Source: Roseimaritima sp.
Lineage (GTDB): Bacteria; Planctomycetota; Planctomycetia; Pirellulales; Pirellulaceae
Assembly: GCA_007124075.1 (NCBI GenBank)
Contig: SLFV01000479.1
Location: 1 to 8,487 of the forward strand
DNA length: 8,487 bases
Direction: 5' to 3'
The position numbers were made by a program, and so were the translations under genes. The notes below the pieces were generated by a model. The model was given only the letters and a program-made list of their open reading frames with translations, ran no database searches and was not told the origin of the DNA. Shown here piece after piece: positions 1-5,830 of the stretch (positions are counted from its first letter, which is position 1; every line of letters begins with the position of its first letter).

Positions 1-659
1 GCCGTGTATTGGATCTCGGTTCAGGCTACGGCGGCGCGGCCAGATATTTAGCCAAGCGATTTGGCTGCTCGGTTGTAGCCCTGAATCTAAGCGAAGCGGA
101 AAACCGCCGGTGTCGCGAATTGAACCAGCAGCATGGTTTGCAGGACCAGATCGAAGTCGTTGACGGAAGTTTTGAACAGATTCCGGCCAGCGATCAGTCT
201 TACGACCTAGTCTGGTCGCAGGATGCGATTTTGCACAGCGGCCAGCGTGAGCAAGTTATCGCTGAAGTGGCTCGTGCGCTGAAACCAGGTGGTCGATTCG
301 TCTTCACCGATCCGATGCAGTCCGATGGTTGTCCGGCAGGGGTACTGCAACCGATTCTCGATCGTATCCACCTCAGTTCGCTCGGGTCGCCCAAATTTTA
401 TCGGGCAGCCTGCCAACGGCAGGGGTTGTCTGAGGTGGGGTTTGAGGAAGCGACCCCCCAGCTAGTGAATCATTATCGCCGTGTTTTGGAGGAGACCACG
501 ACGCGGCACGATGAATTGGCCGCCGAGGTTGCCGAAGACTACATCGAGCGGATGAAAGTTGGCCTTGGGCACTGGATCGAAGGTGGGCGTATGGGGCATC
601 TGGCTTGGGGTATTTTTGAGTTCGTCAAGGCCTCAGATCAGAGGCCTGAGCGTTGTTGA
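1..659 (+). CDS. Sarcosine/dimethylglycine N-methyltransferase, 3' part (5' end outside window)
   Basis: Predicted cytoplasmic SAM-dependent methyltransferase that makes glycine betaine by methylating sarcosine and dimethylglycine, the last steps of the glycine methylation route. The reading frame is open to the left edge and begins with R-V before SAM-binding motif I (LDLGSGYGG, bases 9-35), so the TTG at base 9 is inside the gene and not its start. Later blocks are EVVDGSFEQIP, DLVWSQDAILHSG and FTDPM, then a C-terminal part typical of this family and unlike generic methyltransferases: LQPILDRIHLSSLGSP, HYRRVLEE, and a final GHWIEGGRMGHLAWGIF. About 218 residues are visible, against roughly 280 for the family, so about 60 N-terminal residues are missing. 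The gene is called bsmB or SDMT in other organisms. A glycine/sarcosine methyltransferase gene may lie just upstream (inference). The next gene, a betaine transporter, overlaps its end. Family assignment is firm; the exact methyl-acceptor range is inferred. Confidence 0.9.
   Translation, partial: RVLDLGSGYGGAARYLAKRFGCSVVALNLSEAENRRCRELNQQHGLQDQIEVVDGSFEQIPASDQSYDLVWSQDAILHSGQREQVIAEVARALKPGGRFVFTDPMQSDGCPAGVLQPILDRIHLSSLGSPKFYRAACQRQGLSEVGFEEATPQLVNHYRRVLEETTTRHDELAAEVAEDYIERMKVGLGHWIEGGRMGHLAWGIFEFVKASDQRPERC
628..647 (+). promoter_or_regulatory. Hairpin covering the transporter's ribosome binding site
   Basis: AGGCCTC (628-634) and GAGGCCT (641-647) form a perfect 7-bp inverted repeat around a 6-base loop. 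The stem lies in the last codons of the methyltransferase gene. It includes GAGG (641-644), the only Shine-Dalgarno-like sequence near the transporter's TTG start at 653 (spacing 8). In mRNA it would hide that site until a ribosome finishing the upstream gene opened the stem. There is no U-tract after it, so it is not an intrinsic terminator. The repeat is seen directly; the role in translational coupling is inferred. Confidence 0.5.
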
Positions 660-2608
660 ATGGAAAAACGCTGCCGACGATTCGCCGTAGAGTACTGGGG
701 GTTGAGTTTGAGGCTCATCCAGTCGTATTTCCGGCAGCGGCGTTGTTGATTATTGCCTTCGTAACCGCGACAGCGGTGGCTCCCCGCCGCGCGCTGTTGT
801 TATTTGAATTTTTGCAAACCTGGATCGCAGATACCTTTGGCTGGTTTTATCTAGCCTCAATGACCGGGTTTCTAATTGTCGCAGTTTATCTTTGCGTTAG
901 CCCCTATGCACACGTAAAACTTGGGCCCGACGATGCCCAACCCGAATTTTCGACGCTCACTTGGTTCGCCATGCTGTTTAGCGCTGGGATGGGGATCGGG
1001 ATGCTATTTTTCGGTGTGGCCGAACCGATGTGGCACTATCTATCGCCACCGGGAATGCAGGGCGAGACGCTGGAGGCGGCTAGAAATGCGATGGGTATCA
1101 CGCTGTTTCATTGGTGCTTGCATCCCTGGGCGCTCTATGCGCTGGTGGGGGTGTCTCTTGCATATTTTAGTTTCCGCAAAGGCCTGCCTTTGAGTTTTCG
1201 TTCATTGTTTTATCCGTTGCTTGGCGAGCGAGTCTTCGGACGAATTGGGGACATGATTGATACGCTGGCTGTGTTGGCGACTTTGTTTGGACTGGCAACT
1301 TCACTGGGCTTGGGTGCCAAACAGGTCAATGCGGGATTGGCGCACGTGTTCGGGCTGCCGCAAGGAACTGGGGTTCAAGTCCTGTTGATTGCGGGCATTA
1401 CGTTGCTGGCGGTAGCGTCGTTGGTTTCAGGACTGCACGTGGGTGTGCGGCGATTGAGCGAGCTAAATATGGCTCTGGCTGGCTGTTTGCTTTTATTCCT
1501 TTTCGCTGTCGGTCCCACGGTCTATCTGCTGGGCGCGGTCGTCGATAACGCGGGCGCCTATCTGGAACGACTCCCCTACGCTTCGTTTTGGACGGCTAGT
1601 TATGAGAACAGTGCAACGTCCGATTGGTTGGAGTCATGGACCGTATTTTATTGGGGTTGGTGGATCGCGTGGTCTCCTTTTGTAGGAATGTTTATCGCCA
1701 GAGTTTCTCGGGGGCGAACGATTCGTGAATTCATCTTGGGGGTTATGTTGGTTCCTTCAATAGTGGCGGTGATTTGGATGACCGGTTTCGGCAATACCGC
1801 AATGCACCAGGAAATTCACACGAAATTAGACCCTCGTTCCCCAGTCGTTGCAGCATTCCGAGATTACTCCGCACGCGAGTACCAAGTTCAGGCCCTGGAT
1901 GACCAAACCGGTCTGCCTCGAAGCGAGGACGGACAATGGTTGGTTGGGCCGACGGCCAAGCGTTTGGCAAGTCCCCGCGGTGTGCTGATGCAGCAACGTG
2001 AAGACGAGAGCTTACAGACTCGTGACGGGGCGTCGGTGGAGTACTATCGTGGCGTCCTGGTCCGGCGGGGGACCACGATCCCTTATCGTCCCCAGGCAGG
2101 TGAAGTTTTTCGAGGGAAGTACCGGTCGAACACGGAGCGATTGTCGCTTGCAGGCTATCTAAGCCAACCGGTGCTCGGCAGGTCGGAACGAACCAAAGTC
2201 GACACGACGTCGACGGCGATGTTCGTGATGCTGGAAGCGTATCCGTTGGCAATGTTAACGTCCCTGGTCGGAACGCTTTGCGTCATCTTGTTTTTTGTGA
2301 CATCTTCCGATTCGGCCTCCCTGGTCGCCGATATCATCGCCTCGGGAGGGAGCCCCAACCCGACCCTCGGGACGCGTCTATTCTGGGGAGTCCTCGAGGG
2401 TGTTTTAGCCGCGACTTTGTTGATGGCGGGGGGCCTGAGAGCTTTACAGATGGGGGCAATCTCGATTGGTCTCCCCTTCTGTGTTTTGATCGTGGTGATG
2501 TGCTACAGTTTGCTGGTCGGACTGGCCCGAGAACAACGCCAAGAGAGGTTGCGTTTACGGGAACCTGCTGCGAAACAAGATTCGACCGAATCGTCACGCA
2601 GTGTTTAA
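653..2608 (+). CDS. BCCT-family glycine betaine transporter with a large extracytoplasmic insert
   Basis: Inner-membrane secondary transporter of the betaine/choline/carnitine family, 651 residues with about 12 predicted membrane helices. GMGIG at 112-116, followed by MLFFGVAEP, is the TM3 motif found in sodium-coupled betaine carriers such as BetP. SWTVFYWGWWIAWSPF at 328-343 is the family signature. W334, W336, W337 and W340 have the same spacing as the BetP Trp box that binds betaine. TSSDSASLV follows in TM10. The start is TTG at 653, overlapping the methyltransferase stop by 7 bases; a second in-frame TTG at 656 is equally possible. Residues 388-517, between TM9 and TM10, form an insert far longer than the usual loop. 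The C-terminal tail is short and rich in Arg and Gln. The gene is probably co-transcribed and translationally coupled with the betaine synthesis gene. The family is certain; glycine betaine as substrate is likely. Confidence 0.93.
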   Translation: MLNGKTLPTIRRRVLGVEFEAHPVVFPAAALLIIAFVTATAVAPRRALLLFEFLQTWIADTFGWFYLASMTGFLIVAVYLCVSPYAHVKLGPDDAQPEFSTLTWFAMLFSAGMGIGMLFFGVAEPMWHYLSPPGMQGETLEAARNAMGITLFHWCLHPWALYALVGVSLAYFSFRKGLPLSFRSLFYPLLGERVFGRIGDMIDTLAVLATLFGLATSLGLGAKQVNAGLAHVFGLPQGTGVQVLLIAGITLLAVASLVSGLHVGVRRLSELNMALAGCLLLFLFAVGPTVYLLGAVVDNAGAYLERLPYASFWTASYENSATSDWLESWTVFYWGWWIAWSPFVGMFIARVSRGRTIREFILGVMLVPSIVAVIWMTGFGNTAMHQEIHTKLDPRSPVVAAFRDYSAREYQVQALDDQTGLPRSEDGQWLVGPTAKRLASPRGVLMQQREDESLQTRDGASVEYYRGVLVRRGTTIPYRPQAGEVFRGKYRSNTERLSLAGYLSQPVLGRSERTKVDTTSTAMFVMLEAYPLAMLTSLVGTLCVILFFVTSSDSASLVADIIASGGSPNPTLGTRLFWGVLEGVLAATLLMAGGLRALQMGAISIGLPFCVLIVVMCYSLLVGLAREQRQERLRLREPAAKQDSTESSRSV

Positions 2609-2693
2609 GACTTGCTGATTGGCCGGAAACAGCATGCCTCATGCTGGCTATTGGCTTTAATGCGAGCGGCAGATCAAGAATGTACCATCGCTC

Positions 2694-2744
2694 TCCCCCT
2701 GCCCTCCCCCTTCTATTGCTGCGGCGCAGGGCAGGGCTAGGGGA
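2694..2744. repeat. C-rich/G-rich inverted repeat between convergent genes
   Basis: CCCTGCCCT (2697-2705) and AGGGCAGGG (2728-2736) are perfect 9-bp inverted arms around a 22-base loop. Flanking TCCCC (2694-2698) and GGGGA (2740-2744) offer an alternative outer pairing. It lies in the 156-bp gap between the transporter gene and the XRE gene, whose 3' ends face each other. It could fold in transcripts from either side and act as a bidirectional terminator or mRNA end stabiliser. There is no U-run, so an intrinsic terminator is not proven. The composition also suggests a dispersed intergenic repeat. I see no gene in this gap. Confidence 0.45.
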
Positions 2745-2764
2745 TCATGGAAGCTGCCGATTGT

Positions 2765-3292
2765 CTAAAACGGATCGCGAGTCAAGTCCAGCGGATCGAT
2801 GGCAATCGGCAGTTCGATGATTCGCGGAACATGCCCGGAGCGGGAGCGTCCCCCTTCCCGCGGCCAAGCCGTGACATCTTCCAGTTCTGGCATGATCACG
2901 AGCAATTGCTGCCGTAATTGGTCCGCCAGTCGGCGTGTGGAGTTACTGTCGGCGTGGGCTCGCAGTGCTTGAACGGTCTTCATTAATCGGATCAGTTGCG
3001 CCCGCAGCGAAACCGCTGCGGTTAGATCTTCACTGGGCTCCTGTAACAACTCCACGATCGGAACCTCCAACGCGGCAGCCCAACGTTGCAGCTCCGACAG
3101 CGTCAGTTCACAGCCACCCCGTTCCTGGATTCGCAACTGCTTGACCGGCAACCCGCAACGTCGAGAAACGGTACGTAGGGAGATATTTTGAGCCGAGCGC
3201 ACTTCGGCGATCCGATGCGACAACGACCCCCCCGGACTTTCGGCCTGATCGGGCTGCGGAGAAGATGGGTGTTGAACCACGCTGAAATCCAA
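2765..3292 (-). CDS. XRE-family helix-turn-helix transcriptional regulator
   Basis: Predicted cytoplasmic DNA-binding protein of 175 residues. Residues 24-83 match the XRE/Cro-CI helix-turn-helix fold: LSHRIAEVRSAQ for helix 1, SLRTVSRRCGLP for helix 2, VKQLRIQERGG for the recognition helix, then TLSELQRWAAALEVPIVELL. Residues 90-137 look helical and rich in Leu, Arg and Gln, and may dimerise. The C-terminal 40 residues match nothing I recognise. The start used is TTG at 3292; the frame upstream is closed by a stop at 3338-3340. No good ribosome binding site precedes this TTG. An internal TTG at residue 24, just after a G-rich run, would still keep the whole HTH domain. The gene lies 179 bp downstream of the thioesterase gene on the same strand. 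Two dyads in that gap could be its own operator. The regulated targets are unknown. Confidence 0.8.
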   Translation of the reverse strand: MDFSVVQHPSSPQPDQAESPGGSLSHRIAEVRSAQNISLRTVSRRCGLPVKQLRIQERGGCELTLSELQRWAAALEVPIVELLQEPSEDLTAAVSLRAQLIRLMKTVQALRAHADSNSTRRLADQLRQQLLVIMPELEDVTAWPREGGRSRSGHVPRIIELPIAIDPLDLTRDPF

Positions 3293-3349
3293 GGTTGTCG
3301 GCTTCGTCCCAGCAAAGCCCGTGAGTTGTCGGAGTGTTCACCCAGCAAG

Positions 3350-3392
3350 TTTGAGTTACCGCCTCAAATCAACCTGCAATCGCTAAGGTTGA
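3350..3392 (-). promoter_or_regulatory. Two adjacent dyads upstream of the XRE gene, candidate operator
   Basis: Reading the plus strand, TTTGAG (3350-3355) and CTCAAA (3363-3368) are inverted arms with a 7-base spacer. Directly next to them, TCAACCT (3369-3375) and AGGTTGA (3386-3392) are perfect inverted arms with a 10-base spacer. They lie about 58-100 bases before the regulator's TTG start. XRE-family repressors commonly bind such dyads and control their own genes; that this one does so is inference. I found no convincing -35/-10 pair in the gap. An 8-bp palindrome CCGTACGG is at 3402-3409. Confidence 0.3.
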
Positions 3393-3471
3393 CTGCTGGA
3401 GCCGTACGGTTAGACACCCCGGGTCTGGGAAAGTTCCTTCGCGGATTTCTTGCGTCTCGCGCATCGGCAGT

Positions 3472-3885
3472 TCAGGAGCGAGAGCGGTCATTTCGTCTAC
3501 GCAGGTCTTGAAAGAATGCTGGCAAACGGCATGGGCGTCCGCGGCGATCAATGCAGGCGATTACCGATTCGGCTTGGACCACCAAATCATCGCCTCGCTC
3601 GATTCGGTACCGATGCCAGATCCTAACGCCCTTGATCGCGGTCACTGCGGTGGTCAGCGTCAACAAGTCGTCAAACGCGGCTGGGGTGTGATACCTAACC
3701 TGGATTTCGGTGACCACCAGCAACAGCCCGTCCGCTTCTAGGTCTTTGTAATTTAAACCCGCGACTCGCAGCATCTCCACGCGACCACGCTCAAAATAGT
3801 TCAAGTAATTGGCGTGGTGGACGCGCTGTTGTCCGTCGGTTTCGTAGTACTGGACTCGAAGTTGCAGAGTGTTCTCTTGAAGCAT
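3472..3885 (-). CDS. YbgC-like hotdog-fold acyl-CoA thioesterase (4HBT family)
   Basis: Predicted cytoplasmic thioesterase of 137 residues, the usual length for single-domain 4-hydroxybenzoyl-CoA thioesterase/YbgC proteins, which hydrolyse acyl-CoA thioesters. The N-terminal motif YYETDGQQRVHHANYLNYFE (residues 13-32) holds the family's catalytic Asp as D17, followed by the HHANY helix start and FERGRVEMLR. Later blocks, VVTEIQVRYHTPAAFDDLL and VVQAESVIACIDRRGRPCRLP, also fit the family. Many relatives have Gly where R21 stands in the D-x-x-x-R-V-H-H segment. The ATG at 3885 places D17 in the normal position, which supports this start; the ribosome binding site is weak. It is transcribed divergently from the ACT-domain gene. 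The natural substrate cannot be told from sequence. I see no Tol-Pal genes nearby that would suggest a true ybgC locus. Confidence 0.88.
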   Translation of the reverse strand: MLQENTLQLRVQYYETDGQQRVHHANYLNYFERGRVEMLRVAGLNYKDLEADGLLLVVTEIQVRYHTPAAFDDLLTLTTAVTAIKGVRIWHRYRIERGDDLVVQAESVIACIDRRGRPCRLPAFFQDLRRRNDRSRS

Positions 3886-3911
3886 GCGTCAGTTTCGCTG
3901 CGGTAGTGGAT

Positions 3912-3941
3912 TTGACCGTTATCATCATCACAGCCTAAACT
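3912..3941 (+). promoter_or_regulatory. Candidate sigma70-type promoter for the ACT-domain gene
   Basis: TTGACC at 3912-3917 and TAAACT at 3936-3941 are separated by 18 bases, matching five and four of six consensus positions. This would give a 5' leader of about 75-80 bases before the ATG at 4026. The leader has short GC stems (GGGC/GCCC at 3961-3974) but no recognisable riboswitch. The position in a divergent intergenic gap supports the call. Confidence 0.45.
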
Positions 3942-3966
3942 ATCGGGCCGTTTGCTTGCAGGGCAA
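3939..3966 (-). promoter_or_regulatory. Weak candidate promoter for the thioesterase gene
   Basis: On the minus strand, TTGCCC (plus-strand 3961-3966) and GATAGT (3939-3944) are 16 bases apart, each matching four of six consensus positions. The -10 element would overlap the -10 of the opposing ACT-gene promoter. Both hexamers are imperfect, so this is tentative. Confidence 0.25.
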
Positions 3967-4025
3967 TCACGCCCCCGAAAGGCGAATAGGGAACTACTTC
4001 CGCACTTGAAACATTCGAGAAGTCG

Positions 4026-4523
4026 ATGAGTATTGGAGAAGGGTCGGGGACGGATTTCCAGACGATGCGGGGCCGCGATTTCCCGACAATCCGGCAATTC
4101 ACCGTTTTTCTGGAGAACCGTGTCGGTCAATTATTGGAAGTGGTTCGCCGCTTTGAAGGCACCGGAATTCGCATTGTTGCTTTGTCAATCAATGATTCCG
4201 CGGAGTGTGCGTTTGTGCGGCTGGTGGTTAGTGACTGCGAACGCGGCCGCGAATTGCTGGAACGAGCCGGTTTGGCGCTGATTGAAACCGATTTAATCGG
4301 GGTTGAACTCCCGGCAGGCTCGCAACCGTTACTGCGTGTCTGTTCCGCGTTGTTGGCGGCAGAAATTAACATCATCCAAGCCTACCCGTTGCTGTCCCCT
4401 ACCCATAGCGGTCCAGCGGTCGCTATTATGGTGGATAATATCGATTTGGCATGCGAAACACTTAACACCAAGGGATTCCGCATGATCACCGAGGGGGATC
4501 TGCGCGACGAGCCAACCGGATAG
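4026..4523 (+). CDS. Stand-alone protein with two ACT domains
   Basis: Predicted cytoplasmic protein of 165 residues. ACT domain 1 spans about residues 23-94: RQFTVFLENRVGQLLEVVRR has the typical N-R-x-G-x-L turn where ACT domains bind amino acids, followed by IVALSINDSAECAFVRLVV. ACT domain 2 spans about 100-160: LLRVCSALLAAEINIIQAY, then AVAIMVDNIDLACETL. There is no enzymatic domain, so it is probably a small-molecule sensor or a regulatory partner of another protein. The ligand is unknown. The start is uncertain. The ATG at 4026 has GAGAAG only 3 bases upstream, while an in-frame ATG at 4065 (MRGRDFPTIRQF) is preceded at better spacing by GGGGACGGA. Either keeps both domains. It is monocistronic: divergent from the thioesterase gene and convergent with the lipoprotein gene. 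Confidence 0.85.
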   Translation: MSIGEGSGTDFQTMRGRDFPTIRQFTVFLENRVGQLLEVVRRFEGTGIRIVALSINDSAECAFVRLVVSDCERGRELLERAGLALIETDLIGVELPAGSQPLLRVCSALLAAEINIIQAYPLLSPTHSGPAVAIMVDNIDLACETLNTKGFRMITEGDLRDEPTG

Positions 4524-4608
4524 GCATTCGTTGGCACGCCGACTTGTTGCGCAGGACCGAAGCAAGGCTTGGGTCTGCCGCTTGTCATCGATTGATTGGA
4601 TCGACAAC

Positions 4609-4622
4609 AAACCGATCGGTTT
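4609..4622. repeat. 14-bp perfect palindrome over the lipoprotein gene's stop codon
   Basis: AAACCGATCGGTTT is its own reverse complement. It overlaps the TAA stop of the minus-strand lipoprotein gene and lies in the 97-bp convergent gap after the ACT gene. It could form a 5-bp stem with a 4-base loop in either transcript, so a weak terminator is possible. A protein-binding site is the alternative. Nothing else is evident in the gap. Confidence 0.3.
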
Positions 4623-5685
4623 ATCGTGACAGCCCCGAGGTTCCAGTCGGTGGCGGGGTCGCCAGTGATTCGCTACGCGGTAACCAACCAGGCTGCTTGG
4701 TGGTTTCGTCGCTGACGATTTGCGATTTTCCTTCCAGGTGGAAGTCACCATTTGATAATCGGACCAGCGCCGTGATTCGCTCCCCCTGAGGTTGTCGTTC
4801 GTCCAAGGGAACGACGACACGGATCGAATCACCACGCAATTGCTGGGCACGCAGTTCCGCTAGTTGTTCGCTGGTGAAATCCCAACTCCCCAGCCGCTGC
4901 TCCGTTTCCAAATCTGGCTGCGTATCGACCAAGACGATGTGGAGGTCAGCGTCAATGTCGATATTGCTCAGATCCACCACCTTACCGGCTTGATCCATAA
5001 ATTGAATGACCAGCTCCACCCCCTGCTGACTGGGCGTTTCATCGGATCGATAAGGACCCGAAAGCGTGGGATGGATCCAAAGCGAAACCGGCTGCGCGAC
5101 ATCGCCACCTCGCGGCGGCAGAGGAATTTGTCCGAACGGCAATTCAGGTAACTCTGGGGTATCGTTATTGCCCGCCGGTGGCAGCAGTTCGCCCATATCG
5201 ATATCCGGCAATTGCAAGCTCTCCAAGTCTGGAGGAATCAAAGCGTCGTCGCCGCGACCGTTGCTACTTTGCGGAACCGGGACGCGCTGATCCTGCAGCG
5301 CGTCGTCGTCCTGGTCCCGAGGGATTGCTCCCGGAGGCGTCAACAATTCCGTTCGCGCGTCGCCGTTGGGAGCGGGTAAGCTTTCGCCATTTTGGCCATT
5401 GGATTTTTGCGGTGGTGTGGGGGCGCGGCGTTGCCCACGTTTTGGCGTGTCAGGATCAGCGTCATAACCTTGCGTTTTGGTATTTTGTAGCTTTTGCCGC
5501 AAGACGCGGTTTTCATAGTCCGCTTCGTAAAGTTGATCTTCCAAGACGCGGATCTCGCTGGCCATTTTGTCGGCGTACAAGTCGCGGTGAGCTTGGCTGC
5601 GACAACCAAACGCCATCAAGACGCAAACGGCCAACAAGCCGTTGCTGAAGTGGAGGGGCAGCGATTTCGACCGTTTGCCTGTCAT
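4621..5685 (-). CDS. Probable lipoprotein with coiled coil and proline-rich linker, function unknown
   Basis: I recognise no named family. The 354-residue protein starts with a basic N-terminus (MTGKRSK), a hydrophobic segment (GLLAVCVLMAF) and G27-C28. C28 is a plausible lipidation site, although the -2 residue is Phe and the lipobox is not ideal. Residues 36-69 (LYADKMASEIRVLEDQLYEA and on) form a heptad-like coiled coil. Residues 75-195 are rich in Pro, Asp, Asn and Gln, with repeated LPELP/LPPDLE-like stretches, and look disordered. Residues 198-325 look like a compact beta-rich domain, starting PVSLWIHPTLSGPY and ending LSNGDFHLEGKSQIV. The ATG at 5685 is preceded by AGGA at a long spacing. 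The layout suggests a membrane-anchored envelope protein whose globular domain reaches out on a flexible stalk. It is divergent from the glycine-rich secreted protein gene. Confidence 0.75.
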   Translation of the reverse strand: MTGKRSKSLPLHFSNGLLAVCVLMAFGCRSQAHRDLYADKMASEIRVLEDQLYEADYENRVLRQKLQNTKTQGYDADPDTPKRGQRRAPTPPQKSNGQNGESLPAPNGDARTELLTPPGAIPRDQDDDALQDQRVPVPQSSNGRGDDALIPPDLESLQLPDIDMGELLPPAGNNDTPELPELPFGQIPLPPRGGDVAQPVSLWIHPTLSGPYRSDETPSQQGVELVIQFMDQAGKVVDLSNIDIDADLHIVLVDTQPDLETEQRLGSWDFTSEQLAELRAQQLRGDSIRVVVPLDERQPQGERITALVRLSNGDFHLEGKSQIVSDETTKQPGWLPRSESLATPPPTGTSGLSR

Positions 5686-5725
5686 CGAAAGCTATCAATT
5701 CCTGTCGATTTACGCGATAGATTTA

Positions 5726-5751
5726 CTCCTGCAGAGTTCCGATAGCAGGAG
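5726..5751. repeat. Inverted repeat CTCCTGC/GCAGGAG
   Basis: CTCCTGC (5726-5732) and GCAGGAG (5745-5751) are perfect 7-bp inverted arms with a 12-base spacer, about 41-66 bases before the lipoprotein start codon. A 10-bp palindrome TGGGTACCCA follows at 5779-5788. An imperfect stem is at 5807-5813/5823-5829 (CGGAGCC/GGCTCGG, one mismatch, 9-base loop). Together they make this 338-bp gap (5686-6023) rich in possible RNA structure or protein-binding dyads. Confidence 0.35.
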
Positions 5752-5768
5752 CGGAGCAAGTGGGTCAA
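5739..5768 (-). promoter_or_regulatory. Weak candidate promoter for the lipoprotein gene
   Basis: On the minus strand, TTGACC (plus-strand 5763-5768) and TATCGG (5739-5744) are 18 bases apart, giving a leader of roughly 45-50 bases before the ATG at 5685. The -10 is poor (three of six). It falls inside the 5726-5751 dyad CTCCTGC/GCAGGAG, which could therefore act as an operator. Tentative. Confidence 0.25.
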
Positions 5769-5830
5769 GATAAATCGCTGGGTACCCACAACCGGGGGCA
5801 GATCTTCGGAGCCAGAAATCCAGGCTCGGA

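Noticed and set aside
1814..2203. Transporter insert as a mobile element or inserted sequence
   Set aside because: No terminal repeats, target duplication or frame disruption is visible, and base composition does not obviously differ from the flanking gene.
1743..2252. Open frame of 169 codons on the minus strand opposite the transporter
   Set aside because: It lies entirely opposite a clear BCCT gene, its translation looks like no family, and it covers the transporter insert, whose plus-strand frame is uninterrupted and in phase with both flanking membrane parts.
2278..2820. Plus-strand frame of 180 codons running from the transporter's end into the next gene
   Set aside because: The translation is low-complexity and Arg/Pro/Gly-rich as expected from an off-frame read of high-GC DNA. 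It overlaps the real transporter C-terminus and the 3' end of the XRE gene.
4329..4850. Minus-strand frame of 173 codons across the ACT gene end and the lipoprotein gene
   Set aside because: It overlaps two well-supported genes and its translation has no recognisable domain.
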